Of a DNA stretch of 59,995 nucleotides, positions 17,130 to 26,806 are shown piece after piece; within the stretch, counting starts at the first letter, position 1; every line of letters begins with the position of its first letter. The position numbers and the translations under genes were made by a program. The stretch is from positions 1-59,995 of the forward strand of contig JAEINO010000021.1 of NCBI GenBank assembly GCA_016342345.1. Direction: 5' to 3'. The DNA comes from Pseudodesulfovibrio sp. (lineage in GTDB: Bacteria; Desulfobacterota; Desulfovibrionia; Desulfovibrionales; Desulfovibrionaceae). Under the pieces are notes generated by a model. That model worked only from the letters and a program-made list of their open reading frames with translations, made no database searches and had not been told where the DNA came from.

Positions 17130-18599
17130 ATGGACAACAAGAAAAAACGACAGAAGATGTTTATCTCCATCCTGCCGGAAGAACAGGTCGAGGTCGTCAT
17201 TGCAGAAGAAGGCAAAGTCAACGAGTACTATGTCGAGATGGTACACCAGGCCAAGACCAAGGGAAACATCTACAAAGGCTACATTCACAACATAGACAAC
17301 GGACTGCAGGCCGCATTCATAAACTACGGAGCCGAACGAAACGGCTTCCTGCAAATCGACGAAGTCCACCCCGAATACTACATGAGCGACACCCCCATGA
17401 ACAAGGGAGCACGGTATCCGCTCATGCAAAAGGTTCTCAAGGCTGGACAAGAGGTTCTGGTGCAAGTGGTCAAGGAACCCACGGGCAAAAAAGGCGCGTT
17501 CCTGACATCCTATCTTTCCCTTCCTGGTCGCAGTTTTGTCTATACCGTGGGCCGCAGCCAGATGGGTGTCTCCCGCAAGATCGAAAACGAAAAGGAACGG
17601 CTGCGCCTGAAAAAAATTCTTGAAGCCTTTGAGACAACCGAAGGCGTTGGCCTCATCGCCAGAACCGCAGCCGTGGGCCAGTCCAAGGCCGCTCTGGAAC
17701 GCGACTACAAATACCTGAGCAGATTGTGGACAGACATCCGCAGCAATGCCCAGAAGGAAAAAGCCCCGGCCATCGTCTCCAGAGAACTGGGTCTGGCTGC
17801 CCGATCGGTTCGCGATTACCTGACAAGCGACGTCACCGAAGTATGGGTGGATGATCCGGAAACCTTCAAACAGATCACGCAGTTCGTGAAGCTCGCCTTC
17901 CCGCGCAAGAACAATCTGGTCAAACTGCACGAAGACCCGGATCTGAGTCTGTTGGAAAGATTCAATCTGGTCCGCCAGGTTGAGGAAATATACTCCCGCG
18001 AGGCCTCCATGCCCTCGGGCGGACGCCTTGTTTTCGATGCCACCGAGGCCCTGACTGCCGTGGACATCAACTCCGGAAAGATCGGAGGCGAACGGAATTT
18101 CCAGAAAATGGCACTGAAAACCAATGTCGAAGCGGCCCGTGAAATCGCACGCCAGCTCCGGTTGCGGGACATTGGCGGTCAGGTTGTCATCGACTTCATC
18201 GAGATGAAGAACCCCAAGGACTGCCGCGAAGTGGAAAAAGTCATGCGCAGCGAAATGAAATATGATCGCGCGCGCACCGATGTCAGTCGTATCTCGCCAT
18301 TTGGCCTCATGGAACTGGTTCGCCAGCGCCTGGGGTCCTCGGCCATTGCCATATCAACGGAACCATGTCCCTGCTGCAAGGGCACCGGTATCCGGCGCAA
18401 CATGGAATGGCAGGCATTGCAGGCATTGAAGGAAATCCACCGCGAAATGCGCAAAACCGGCGGCGACCGGGTGGAACACAACTGTGAAGAAGAACTTGCC
18501 GTTTACCTACTCAACAACAAACGCAGCACCCTGGCCGACATGGAAAAACGGTACGGCAAAACCATCCATGTGGATATCGAATACGAATACGACGAATAG
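17130..18599 (+). CDS. rng: ribonuclease G / E family endoribonuclease
   Basis: 489 aa from the ATG at 17130, chosen because CGAGGA precedes it and the protein then begins like RNase G (MFISILPEEQVEVVIAEEG). It has the S1 RNA-binding domain (about 45-130), the catalytic core with metal-binding D312 (AVDINSG) and D355 (VIDFIEM), and the Zn-link C413PCC416 that joins subunits. The long RNase E scaffold tail is missing, and the length equals that of classical RNase G. It cuts single-stranded RNA 5' ends, including 16S precursor, and contributes to mRNA decay. Monocistronic, with its own terminator. Confidence 0.9.
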   Translation: MDNKKKRQKMFISILPEEQVEVVIAEEGKVNEYYVEMVHQAKTKGNIYKGYIHNIDNGLQAAFINYGAERNGFLQIDEVHPEYYMSDTPMNKGARYPLMQKVLKAGQEVLVQVVKEPTGKKGAFLTSYLSLPGRSFVYTVGRSQMGVSRKIENEKERLRLKKILEAFETTEGVGLIARTAAVGQSKAALERDYKYLSRLWTDIRSNAQKEKAPAIVSRELGLAARSVRDYLTSDVTEVWVDDPETFKQITQFVKLAFPRKNNLVKLHEDPDLSLLERFNLVRQVEEIYSREASMPSGGRLVFDATEALTAVDINSGKIGGERNFQKMALKTNVEAAREIARQLRLRDIGGQVVIDFIEMKNPKDCREVEKVMRSEMKYDRARTDVSRISPFGLMELVRQRLGSSAIAISTEPCPCCKGTGIRRNMEWQALQALKEIHREMRKTGGDRVEHNCEEELAVYLLNNKRSTLADMEKRYGKTIHVDIEYEYDE

Positions 18600-18625
18600 G
18601 CAGGTTGCCAGCTCCCGACAATTTT

Positions 18626-18660
18626 AACGCCACCCCAAGCCGACCCAGGGGTGGCGTTTG
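18626..18660 (+). terminator. terminator of rng
   Basis: AACGCCACCCC (18626-18636) pairs with GGGGTGGCGTT (18648-18658) around an 11-base loop; a short T-run follows. Confidence 0.8.
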
Positions 18661-18731
18661 ACTTTACAAACCGAAGCAAATGCGCTCAAACTGTGTTCTG
18701 CCTTTCTCTTACGGAAAGAGCGGAGTGAACC

Positions 18732-19277
18732 ATGAACAAACGAATCCTCTTGCACATATGCTGCGGGCCGTGCTCCATCACGACGCTCAAAACGCTCCTT
18801 GATCAGGGACATGAAGTCACCGGGTTGTTCTTCAACCCGAACATTCACCCCTTGACCGAATACGTAAAACGCCGCGATGGTTGCCTTGAAGTTGCCGACA
18901 GGCTCGGCATCAAGGTTATTGTCAAGGACTCTGAATACCGACCGCAACAATGGTTCCGCAATGTGGCCTTCCGCGAGGACAACCGCTGCTTCCACTGCTA
19001 TGCTGGCCGACTGGAACGCACCGCCCAAATCGCAAAAAAAGGCGGATTCGACTTCTTTACCACCACCCTGCTCTACTCGAAATACCAGAAGCACGACGAC
19101 ATCACGACACTGGGCAGGGACATGGAATCGGAAAAGACACGGTTCTTCTATCATGATTTCCGTGAAGGATGGCAGGATGGCATCCAGATCTCCAAGGATT
19201 GGGGCATCTATCGCCAGCAGTATTGTGGCTGTCTGTACAGCGAAAATGAGCGATACCAAAGAGAGTTGGAGAAATAG
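18732..19277 (+). CDS. queH: epoxyqueuosine reductase QueH
   Basis: 181 aa. The QueH (former DUF208) cysteine signature is complete: C10 C11 G P C14 at the N-terminus, RCFHCY near the middle and QYCGC near the C-terminus. These ligate a [4Fe-4S] cluster and a second metal. QueH performs the last step of queuosine synthesis on tRNA, reducing epoxyqueuosine, and replaces the cobalamin enzyme QueG in many anaerobes. Ribosome site GGAGTG. It heads a tight run with the membrane protein (3 bases later) and the hemW-like gene. Confidence 0.92.
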   Translation: MNKRILLHICCGPCSITTLKTLLDQGHEVTGLFFNPNIHPLTEYVKRRDGCLEVADRLGIKVIVKDSEYRPQQWFRNVAFREDNRCFHCYAGRLERTAQIAKKGGFDFFTTTLLYSKYQKHDDITTLGRDMESEKTRFFYHDFREGWQDGIQISKDWGIYRQQYCGCLYSENERYQRELEK

Positions 19278-19280
19278 GGT

Positions 19281-19661
19281 ATGCCTGAGCCAAACAAGAG
19301 CCGACTCCGCTTTCTGTTGCGGCGCAAGACCATCATCATCGTCTTCCTGCTTGCAAAGACAATCGACACAATCATTACCGGCACGACCGTCAACTCCGTC
19401 GAAGCCTGGGGGATCGGCATACTGGCGATACTGATCTATTCCGTGCTGGCCTGGTTCACCTACACGCGGCAGGTCATCTCGACCTGGGCTCTCGCCATTG
19501 TCATGCTCTTTGAAGGCATCGGCCCTCTCTCGGATTCCCTGAAAAGTCTGGCAACGACTCCTGTGCACGCCCCTGTTTCGGACCTGCTGACTCTGGCAAT
19601 ATCCGGCTATATCGTGGGTGGTGCGCTCATCATCTTCCAGAGTCGGCATAAGTGCAGATAA
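19281..19661 (+). CDS. small integral membrane protein, function unknown
   Basis: 126 aa with four hydrophobic segments (about 15-32, 40-60, 65-85, 98-118) and a basic N-terminus (RLRFLLRRK). I do not recognise the family. It starts 3 bases after queH with AGGG ahead of the ATG, and the next gene follows after 6 bases, so it is co-transcribed with queH and the hemW-like gene. Nothing in the sequence ties it to queuosine or heme metabolism. Confidence 0.7.
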   Translation: MPEPNKSRLRFLLRRKTIIIVFLLAKTIDTIITGTTVNSVEAWGIGILAILIYSVLAWFTYTRQVISTWALAIVMLFEGIGPLSDSLKSLATTPVHAPVSDLLTLAISGYIVGGALIIFQSRHKCR

Positions 19662-19667
19662 AATACC

Positions 19668-20903
19668 ATGGGTAAAATCTACGGCGAAGACGTTCAGGTC
19701 AAACCGGCCTTCCCCATGGCTCGTGCCCAAAAAAAAGGCGTATCAGGCACCAGCGGCAAAGGATTGCTGCTCTATATCCACGTGCCCTTCTGCAAGTCCC
19801 GCTGCCATTACTGCAATTTTCACTCTCAGGCCTTCAATCAGGTCACCTTTGCATGGTATTTCAAACTGATGCTTCAGGAGATAGAACTCTGGGGAAAACG
19901 GCTGAAAAAACCACTACTCAGGACCATCTATTTCGGAGGTGGTACTCCCAGCCTGATCCCGCTGCACCAGCTCAACCAGATCATGAAGGCGCTGGACAAG
20001 GCGTTCACCTTTGGTTCCGACATGGAAGTGACCATTGAGGCAAACCCGGACTCGGCCACGGACATAAGCTACTTCCGCGCCCTGCTGACCATGGGCTTCA
20101 ACAGGCTCTCGCTGGGAATCCAAAGCCTGAACGACATGGAATTGCACCTCATGGGCAGGCCGCATTCGGCAGCCATGGCAATGCAGTCATTCGAGTCCGC
20201 CCGCAAAGCCGGGTTCGGCAACATCAGCGTGGACCTCATATGGGGATTACCCAACCAGCGACTCAAGGCATGGACCGCCCAACTCGAAGCTGTATCCAGA
20301 ATGCGACCGGAACACATTTCCGCTTACAACCTGACCATCGAACCCAATACCGTCATGGCAAAACTGTGTGACGAGCAAGAGGATTTGACTCTGCCCCCCG
20401 AGCAGGAACAGGGCCGCATGTTCATCTACGGAGCGGAATATCTGGAATCCATGGGCTACATGCACTACGAAGTGTCAAACTTTGCGCGCATGGGCTTCAC
20501 TTCCGCACACAACTCCGGTTACTGGGATGGTTCCGACTATCTGGGACTGGGACCGTCGGCCGTCTCCACCATTGGCAGACGCCGGTTCACAACACCCCGC
20601 TACATGGATGAATACGATGCTTATGTGCGAGGAGGACTGGTGGGCGAAGACCATGAACTGCTCACCGATGACAACCTGCTCAAGGAAATGGTCATGCTCT
20701 CCCTACGGACCTCCAAGGGCCTCGACCTCAAGGAATATCGCAAACGAGCCGGTTTCGATCTCATCAAACGGCAGCAACAGCTTATCACCGCCCTGCACAG
20801 GGAACACCTGATCCGCATCAACCAGGGCCGGTTGCGCCTGACCAAAAACGGCATGCTCGTTTCCAATGTCATCATCAGACGACTGGCCTTTGACACCGAC
20901 TGA
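19668..20903 (+). CDS. hemW: HemW-like radical SAM protein
   Basis: 411 aa. The radical SAM motif C42xxxC46xYC49NF in HVPFCKSRCHYCNF is that of the HemN/HemW family, followed by the glycine-rich FGGGTPS and by ANPDS and a C-terminal HemN-type domain (about 310-400). HemW proteins are now seen as heme chaperones rather than coproporphyrinogen oxidases. An N-terminal extension of about 33 residues precedes the usual start, and no ribosome site is visible, so translation may be coupled to the upstream membrane-protein gene. Third gene of the queH run. Confidence 0.82.
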   Translation: MGKIYGEDVQVKPAFPMARAQKKGVSGTSGKGLLLYIHVPFCKSRCHYCNFHSQAFNQVTFAWYFKLMLQEIELWGKRLKKPLLRTIYFGGGTPSLIPLHQLNQIMKALDKAFTFGSDMEVTIEANPDSATDISYFRALLTMGFNRLSLGIQSLNDMELHLMGRPHSAAMAMQSFESARKAGFGNISVDLIWGLPNQRLKAWTAQLEAVSRMRPEHISAYNLTIEPNTVMAKLCDEQEDLTLPPEQEQGRMFIYGAEYLESMGYMHYEVSNFARMGFTSAHNSGYWDGSDYLGLGPSAVSTIGRRRFTTPRYMDEYDAYVRGGLVGEDHELLTDDNLLKEMVMLSLRTSKGLDLKEYRKRAGFDLIKRQQQLITALHREHLIRINQGRLRLTKNGMLVSNVIIRRLAFDTD

Positions 20904-20953
20904 AACAACGTCGACAGCATTGCCCCCATCCACAGCGTGAGGTATCATTTCCC

Positions 20954-21931
20954 ATGACAAAAACACTGATCACAGGCGGAGCCGGATATATCGGGTCCCA
21001 TGCGGCCAAGGCCCTCGCATCACTTGACCGCGAAGTCGTTATTCTCGACAGTCTGGTTGCCGGACACCGGGATTTTCTCAAATGGGGAGAGTTTGAAGAG
21101 GGCGACCTCGCCGACACCGCATTTCTCAAGGATGTCTTTGCCAGGCACGATATTTCCGAAGTTCTGCATTTTGCCGCGTTCATCGCCGTGGGAGAATCTG
21201 TTGAAAAGCCGGGCATGTATTATGGCAATAATGTTCGCAACACCCTCAATCTTCTTGACGCCATGATGGAAGCCGGGGTCAAGCGCATGGTCTTTTCCTC
21301 CACAGCCGCCGTCTATGGCGAACCGGTAACCAGCGTCATTGCAGAGAATCACCCGCTCTCGCCGCTGTCTCCCTATGCATGGTCCAAACGCATGATCGAG
21401 CAGATTCTTGCCGACTATGGCAAAGCATACGGACTTAAGCACATCTGCCTGCGCTATTTCAACGCAGCCGGTGCCGACCCAAACAACGAAGTCGGCGAAC
21501 GGCACCAGCCGGAAACACACCTCATCCCACTCATACTCCATGCCGCTCTGGGACTCAGGGACAATATCACCATATTTGGCACAGACTATCCCACGCCGGA
21601 CGGCACCTGTCTCAGGGATTACATCCATGTGACCGATCTGGCAGATGCACATGTTCGCGCTTTGGACTATCTGGGATCAGGCGGCGACTCCGGGGCCTTC
21701 AACCTGGGCAACGGCAACGGTTTTTCCGTGCGTGAGATCATTGATGTGGCCCGCGAAATCACGGGCAAAGATATTGTTGTGGCCGAGGCTGCCCGCAGGC
21801 CGGGCGACTCCCCTGCTCTGGTCAGCTCTTCCATTGCCGCACGCGAAACCCTCGGATGGGAACCACGACTCGGGGACATTCGCGAAATCATCCGTACCGC
21901 ATGGGACTGGCACCAGAAAGATCTGGCCTAG
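20954..21931 (+). CDS. galE: UDP-glucose 4-epimerase
   Basis: 325 aa short-chain dehydrogenase-type enzyme. The NAD-binding motif GGAGYIGSH lies at 8-16; the catalytic serine is in FSSTAAVYG and the YxxxK pair in SPYAWSKRM. C-terminal substrate-binding region includes the LRDYIHVTDLADAH block typical of GalE. It interconverts UDP-glucose and UDP-galactose for cell-surface sugar supply. GAGG lies about ten bases before the ATG. It converges on rnhA with only 35 bases between and no clear terminator. Confidence 0.92.
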   Translation: MTKTLITGGAGYIGSHAAKALASLDREVVILDSLVAGHRDFLKWGEFEEGDLADTAFLKDVFARHDISEVLHFAAFIAVGESVEKPGMYYGNNVRNTLNLLDAMMEAGVKRMVFSSTAAVYGEPVTSVIAENHPLSPLSPYAWSKRMIEQILADYGKAYGLKHICLRYFNAAGADPNNEVGERHQPETHLIPLILHAALGLRDNITIFGTDYPTPDGTCLRDYIHVTDLADAHVRALDYLGSGGDSGAFNLGNGNGFSVREIIDVAREITGKDIVVAEAARRPGDSPALVSSSIAARETLGWEPRLGDIREIIRTAWDWHQKDLA

Positions 21932-21966
21932 AAAGCAAGAAATTCCCCTGCCAAGGCTAAAAAAAA

Positions 21967-22449
21967 CTATTCTTCGGAATCGTCGAGACGATTGGGACCT
22001 GAGGCGGCAGTACGAGCCAGAATATCGCATCGCTCATTGAACATATGACCGCTGTGACCCTTGACCCAATGAAAATCCACATCGTGCTTTTCAACCAACG
22101 GGATAAGCTGTCGCCAAAGGTCCTGATTCTTGACCGGTTTCTTGGCTGAAGTCTTCCACCCGTTTTTCTGCCAATTCGCAAGCCATTTCTTGGTAATTGC
22201 CTGCTGCACGTATTTTGAATCAGTCCACACATCCACGGGACAGGAACGGGTCAGGGAACCAAGCCCGACTAGGACTGCCCGAAGCTCCATGCGATTGTTG
22301 GTGGTCTCCATGTATCCCTGAGAAAATTCCTTGTAATTATTGGCATTTTCCCCCTTGTACTCGCCATAAATCAAGACAGCTCCATAGCCGCCTGGACCGG
22401 GATTACCAAGACAGGAACCATCTGTATAAATTGTAACGCGCTCACTCAC
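21967..22449 (-). CDS. rnhA: ribonuclease HI
   Basis: 160 aa from a GTG at 22449, which overlaps the end of the upstream gene by 8 bases and starts VSERVTIYTDGSCLG, the usual RNase HI N-terminus; AAAGG precedes it. The catalytic set is present: D in YTDGSCLGNPGPGG, E in NNRMELRAV, D in WTDSKYV, and D with H in VKGHSGHMFNERCD. It removes RNA from RNA-DNA hybrids. Longer frames start inside the upstream gene and are rejected. Confidence 0.92.
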   Translation of the reverse strand: MSERVTIYTDGSCLGNPGPGGYGAVLIYGEYKGENANNYKEFSQGYMETTNNRMELRAVLVGLGSLTRSCPVDVWTDSKYVQQAITKKWLANWQKNGWKTSAKKPVKNQDLWRQLIPLVEKHDVDFHWVKGHSGHMFNERCDILARTAASGPNRLDDSEE

Positions 22450-22957
22450 TGGATGTTCTACCTTTTTGCAATTCATCAAGTTTATTGAATATTTCAACCA
22501 AAACAATTTGTATTGCCGAGGGCCAATCATCTTCGCTGAACGAAGGCAGGAGGTGTTCGACCTTGAGGGATTCGATGAACTCCGGTCCCAACGACTGACG
22601 CATCATGACCGGAAATCGAAGTTCAACCTTGTCGATGGACGGGGCAATTCCAATATACATGGTCTTGGAATCAAGATCGGGAACCGTGAAATCTCCGCCA
22701 AAAACCTGAATTTTGCTACCCAGACCGTATTCATCCCTCAGCGAACGGGTAAACGAAACAATGAACTTACGCTGCTCCTTGTCCAATGTACCGGTTTCGT
22801 CATAGACCGCGCTTTCCCGATTAAGGACATCAACCACCCGCTCATTGTTCTTCATGAATGCCCAAATCACGGCAGCAAATATCAGCACCAAAGCAATGGA
22901 ACGGATGATTCTTTCCTTGGACGAATCGCCCTGCACCTTGAGTATCGAAAGCTTCAT
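22442..22957 (-). CDS. membrane-anchored TPM-like domain protein
   Basis: 171 aa from the ATG at 22957, which follows AAGGA. One N-terminal membrane helix (about 21-40) is followed by a soluble domain starting VYDETGTLDKEQRKFI, which resembles the opening of TPM-fold domains, and ending in a helix (AIQIVLVEIFNKLDEL) that overlaps the rnhA start. A link to the TPM family is by eye and tentative. It precedes rnhA with an 8-base overlap, so the two are translationally coupled. About 230 bases separate it from the efflux operon upstream. Confidence 0.65.
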   Translation of the reverse strand: MKLSILKVQGDSSKERIIRSIALVLIFAAVIWAFMKNNERVVDVLNRESAVYDETGTLDKEQRKFIVSFTRSLRDEYGLGSKIQVFGGDFTVPDLDSKTMYIGIAPSIDKVELRFPVMMRQSLGPEFIESLKVEHLLPSFSEDDWPSAIQIVLVEIFNKLDELQKGRTSSE

Positions 22958-23190
22958 GAACGTATCCTTATTCCTTGACCAAGTGAAATCAAGACCACTC
23001 GGCTGGTTCGATCCATCATGTACATTGCAGGAGGATTTCACGCAAGTCTGGATAGTTGCGGACCGGAAAGACACAAGGAATACAGACGTCATATTCACCT
23101 GAAATGAAAACACCCTTGATTCTTGCGGCATATCAGAATCCCGACAGACCTATTTCCCCTTCAATGGCAGAAAAAACGAAAATCACAGGA

Positions 23191-24426
23191 CTACCCCTCG
23201 CCTCTGAGAGCCTGGATCGGGTCCAGATCGGCTGCCAGTTTGGCCGGCTTGAGGCCAAATATGAGACCCACTGCCTGAGAACCGGCCAAGGCCATAAAAA
23301 AGGCCTTCCATGAAAATTGAATAACGAGAATATCCAGTCGGGACAGGAACTGACCAAGACCAAGACCAAGGAAAAGACCAAGCACGCCACCAAGCAATGT
23401 CAGGGCACACGCTTCCACGAGAAACTGAAACAGGATGGCTGAATTATGTGCACCCAATGCTTTTTTCAAACCGATTTCCTCGGCCCGCTCACTAACGCTG
23501 ATGGAAAAGAGATTGGCCAGGACAAACCCGCCCACCAGCAAGGCAATGGTAGCGGTTACGCCCAGGAAGATGGTCAACCCGCCTTTGAACATGGCCAGGA
23601 ACTTGAGAATCTCGTCAGCCGTCAGAATGGTGAAGTCGTCATCCTCTTCCGGTTGCAGGTTGTGAAGATGCCGCAACAGAGAACGCAGGTTATCGGTGTG
23701 AGCGTCCATGTAATCAGGTTCATGAAACTTCACCCGAAGTGCCCGAAAATATTTTCTGTCCAGATTGTATCGCTGCAAAAGCGTACTCAGCGGGATGATG
23801 ATGCGATTGTCAATGTCGCTCCCACCGCCGCCGCTAAACCCACGATACGACAATCTGCCCACCACCTGGAACGGGATATTCGTAATATAAATGACTCTGC
23901 CCACCGGGGATTCGTCTCCGAACAATTCCCGCGCAGGCTTGTCGCCAAGAAGAGCGACCTTGGCACCAAGCTCGTCGTCATCGTCCGTGATGTCACGACC
24001 TTCAACCAACGGCCAATTCCACGCCTCTGCATAATTCGCAGTGGCCCCGATAATCAGGACATCCTGATAATTCTTGTTGCCCGCCTTGATTGTCTGGCCG
24101 CCTCTGGCACGCATGGGTATGACCTGATACGTTCCAGGCAGCGATTCCTTGATCCTTCGAGCGTCTTCCCTACTCAGGGTCAACGTCCGCATGTTCACCG
24201 CACGCTTCATGAAGTTGCCACCGAAAACCAGTGCGGCATCCGGACCAAACATTTCGACCATTTCCATGGCCTTTCTATTCGCGCCATCCACTGCCGTGAC
24301 GATCAACGTCAAGCTCGCTATACCGAACGCCACACCCAGAACCACAAAAAAAGACCTGAGCTTGAAGGCCCAGATAGCCCCCAACCCCATGCCCGCAATT
24401 CGTGATCCCAACCGTGGTCCAATCAT
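23191..24426 (-). CDS. MacB-type ABC transporter permease
   Basis: 411 aa from the ATG at 24426, which has GGAGG ten bases ahead. One helix near the N-terminus (about 23-45), a large periplasmic MacB-PCD-like domain (about 50-275) and three helices of the FtsX domain (about 290-400) including SERAEEIGLKKALGA, the characteristic FtsX stretch. With the ATPase and HlyD-type adaptor encoded upstream it forms a three-part export system for macrolide-like compounds, lipids or proteins; substrate unknown. No outer-membrane partner is present here. Confidence 0.86.
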   Translation of the reverse strand: MIGPRLGSRIAGMGLGAIWAFKLRSFFVVLGVAFGIASLTLIVTAVDGANRKAMEMVEMFGPDAALVFGGNFMKRAVNMRTLTLSREDARRIKESLPGTYQVIPMRARGGQTIKAGNKNYQDVLIIGATANYAEAWNWPLVEGRDITDDDDELGAKVALLGDKPARELFGDESPVGRVIYITNIPFQVVGRLSYRGFSGGGGSDIDNRIIIPLSTLLQRYNLDRKYFRALRVKFHEPDYMDAHTDNLRSLLRHLHNLQPEEDDDFTILTADEILKFLAMFKGGLTIFLGVTATIALLVGGFVLANLFSISVSERAEEIGLKKALGAHNSAILFQFLVEACALTLLGGVLGLFLGLGLGQFLSRLDILVIQFSWKAFFMALAGSQAVGLIFGLKPAKLAADLDPIQALRGEG

Positions 24427-24514
24427 TGTCCAGTTGCCTCCGAAATCCGAATCATTCTGGTTCAAACGCCGGGGCTTCGCACCTGCGGCACCATTCCGAG
24501 CCTGTCACGGCAAA

Positions 24515-25228
24515 CTACCCTTTCAGTATGTCCTCGGCGATCAACCCGTCATGCAGCTTGATGATCCGATCAGCCGCGCTGGCCACTTCTTCATCATGGG
24601 TGACCAGTACAATGGTCCGGCCCATTTCATGAACCACGTGGAAAAGCTTTATGATTTCTGAGGAAGTGGATGAATCAAGCTGCCCGGTCGGCTCGTCGGC
24701 AAGGATGATGTCGGGTTCATTGAGCAGGGCGCGAGCCATGGCAACACGCTGCTGCTGACCACCAGAGAGTCGGGACGGCTTGAAGTCCAGACGGTCGGAC
24801 AGGCCAACCTGTTCGAGCAGAAACTCGGCACGGGCCTGAAGTTCGGAACGAGGTTTGCCGGAATAGAGTCCGGGAAGAATGACGTTTTCAAGGGCCGTGG
24901 CATACGGAATCAGATAAAATGACTGAAAGATGAAGCCAAGCGACTGATTGCGCAAGTCGGACTGGCGATCATCGTCAAGTATCGAGGTATCCTGACCAAG
25001 AACTTCATATACGCCAGCAGTAGGTCGATCAAGCAACCCTATGATATGCAACAAGGTTGATTTGCCGGACCCGGAGGTCCCCTGCAAGGCAATGAATTCC
25101 CCCTGCCCTATATCAAGGGTAATTCCTTTAAGCACCTCGATATCAGGAATGTCATCGCCATTTTTTTTCTCGGCAAGATGGGAATAACTCTTGGTAATGC
25201 CGGACAGATGGATAGCCGGGAAGGACAT
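24515..25228 (-). CDS. MacB-type ABC transporter ATP-binding protein
   Basis: 237 aa from the ATG at 25228 (GGGAGAC ahead). Walker A GTSGSGKST, signature LSGGQQQRVAMARA and Walker B ILADEPT are all intact, with the D-loop and a switch histidine (VLVTHDEE). This is the LolD/MacB subclass. It starts 2 bases downstream of the end of the adaptor gene and is followed 88 bases later by the permease gene, so the order is adaptor, ATPase, permease. Confidence 0.92.
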   Translation of the reverse strand: MSFPAIHLSGITKSYSHLAEKKNGDDIPDIEVLKGITLDIGQGEFIALQGTSGSGKSTLLHIIGLLDRPTAGVYEVLGQDTSILDDDRQSDLRNQSLGFIFQSFYLIPYATALENVILPGLYSGKPRSELQARAEFLLEQVGLSDRLDFKPSRLSGGQQQRVAMARALLNEPDIILADEPTGQLDSSTSSEIIKLFHVVHEMGRTIVLVTHDEEVASAADRIIKLHDGLIAEDILKG

Positions 25229-25229
25229 C

Positions 25230-26318
25230 TTAGTCTCCCTTCTTCTTGACCTTGGAACCGGGCAGCACAAGTTGAGTGGCAACAATGTCGCCTTCCTTGA
25301 GCCCGGAAACAACTTCACTCGATTCCAGACCGACCAACCCCAGCTTGGGGGTAATCTCGCGAGGCTCCAGTTCGGGATCGTCAACCACGAAACAGACCTG
25401 ACGATTCATAACCCACTTGAGGGCCATGTTGGGGACGGCCAGAACGTTATCCCTGATTTCAACGATAATCTTGCACTGAGTGGTCATTTCAGGACGAAGC
25501 CAGTGCGCCTGTTCCTTTGTGACCGTGACAAGAGTTCGATAATACACGATATTGTCGCGAATCTCCGGCTCGGGATAAATACGATTCACGATGCCATCAA
25601 AAACTCGATCACGAAATGCGTCCACTGTATATTTCACGGGAAGACCTATGGACACACGCCCCACATCTGTTTCGTCAATGTAAATCCACATTTCAAGACG
25701 CGCCGGGTCAAGCACTGTGATGAGATTGGAAACAGACAAGCCGGAAACTATGGTTTCGCCCTCCTGGGCCGCAACCTGGCTGACCACGCCATCAATGGGG
25801 CTGAATATCCTGGTATAGGAGAGTTGAACCCGAAGAGTCTGAAGCTTGGCACGCGCCGCAGCCACACCGTGGCGAGCCATCTCGGCATCCTGATAGGCGA
25901 CATCCAGGGAATCCTGCGCCTCAAGCTCCTGTTTTACCAGGGATTGCTTGCGCGGAAGAGTCTTTTCCATGTAGTCGAGCTTGGCCTGAGCCAGACTGAG
26001 GTTGGCTGCCGATTCGGCTATACGGGCGCGCAGTTCACGACTGTCAATCTGGGCTATGAGCGCACCTTTCTTGACAAGATCGCCAACCTTGACGGGCACG
26101 GAGTCGAGAACACCGGTAGCCTGGGCACCGATCTTGACCTGAGCACCAACCTGGGCCTTGACTATGCCAGTGGCTTCCAGGACCTTGGTCACAGTACCCA
26201 TTTCAACGGTTGCAGTCTTGATGACCTTGATTTTTCCCGAAGATTGTCCGCCGGTAAAATACCAGATGCCACCGCCAGTCAGGAGTACTGCTATAAGAAT
26301 GAATATGAGTTTTTTCAT
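25230..26318 (-). CDS. HlyD/MacA-type periplasmic adaptor
   Basis: 362 aa. N-terminal anchor helix (about 3-20), then the membrane-fusion pattern: beta-barrel and lipoyl-like half (GAQVKIGAQATGVLDSVPVKVGDLVKKGALIAQID), an alpha-helical hairpin (about 85-170), the second lipoyl half (IFSPIDGVVSQVAAQEGETI) and a C-terminal beta domain. It would connect the ABC permease to an outer-membrane channel. First gene of the three-gene efflux set. No strong ribosome site is seen, and the Cys-cluster gene ends only 8 bases upstream. Confidence 0.88.
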   Translation of the reverse strand: MKKLIFILIAVLLTGGGIWYFTGGQSSGKIKVIKTATVEMGTVTKVLEATGIVKAQVGAQVKIGAQATGVLDSVPVKVGDLVKKGALIAQIDSRELRARIAESAANLSLAQAKLDYMEKTLPRKQSLVKQELEAQDSLDVAYQDAEMARHGVAAARAKLQTLRVQLSYTRIFSPIDGVVSQVAAQEGETIVSGLSVSNLITVLDPARLEMWIYIDETDVGRVSIGLPVKYTVDAFRDRVFDGIVNRIYPEPEIRDNIVYYRTLVTVTKEQAHWLRPEMTTQCKIIVEIRDNVLAVPNMALKWVMNRQVCFVVDDPELEPREITPKLGLVGLESSEVVSGLKEGDIVATQLVLPGSKVKKKGD

Positions 26319-26326
26319 GGAGCTTG

Positions 26327-26803
26327 CTACTTTTTTCCTGCTTGTTCCTGTTCTTGACGTAACACTTCGGAAAACGGTGAAATCCTGCCCCGCTTGCGTC
26401 GCATGTAAATATCACGAAATGTCATGGCCTTAAATGAAAAACCACAATCAGGTCTCAAAGAGCCTCCCTGATAATAAAGCGACTTTGCTGGATAACTCTT
26501 ACACAAAGGCAATCTGGTTTCATAGCATGTGCAAAAATTATCCTCACCCATCTCTGAACAGGAAAAGACCAGACGGCCCGCTTCATCACGCCCGGTAATC
26601 CTGAATCGGTTATATCTGGAATCCCGTTCGCAAATCTCACTGAACTTACGCTTGCTGGTCAGCCATTTGCCGCACTCTCCGAGCAGGATGTCCTGACAGC
26701 ACCGGCCGCACAGCTTGCACTGGCCGATAATCTCCACCTCACGACGCAACACCCGAGAGCGAAAGCGACGAAACAACCCGGTGAAGTACCGCAATGAAAA
26801 CAC
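26327..26803 (-). CDS. YkgJ-family cysteine cluster protein
   Basis: 158 aa from a GTG at 26803 with GGGAGG seven bases ahead. The CKLCGRCC motif (about 29-36) followed by further cysteines (ECGKW, FSCSEMG, FCTCYETRLPLCKSYP, RPDCGF) matches the YkgJ/UPF0153 group of proteins proposed to bind Fe-S or zinc; function is unknown. Basic N-terminus (RRFRSRVLRRE). Begins 3 bases after the phosphohexomutase gene, with its ribosome site inside it, so they are coupled. Confidence 0.82.
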   Translation of the reverse strand: MFSLRYFTGLFRRFRSRVLRREVEIIGQCKLCGRCCQDILLGECGKWLTSKRKFSEICERDSRYNRFRITGRDEAGRLVFSCSEMGEDNFCTCYETRLPLCKSYPAKSLYYQGGSLRPDCGFSFKAMTFRDIYMRRKRGRISPFSEVLRQEQEQAGKK

Positions 26804-26806
26804 GTA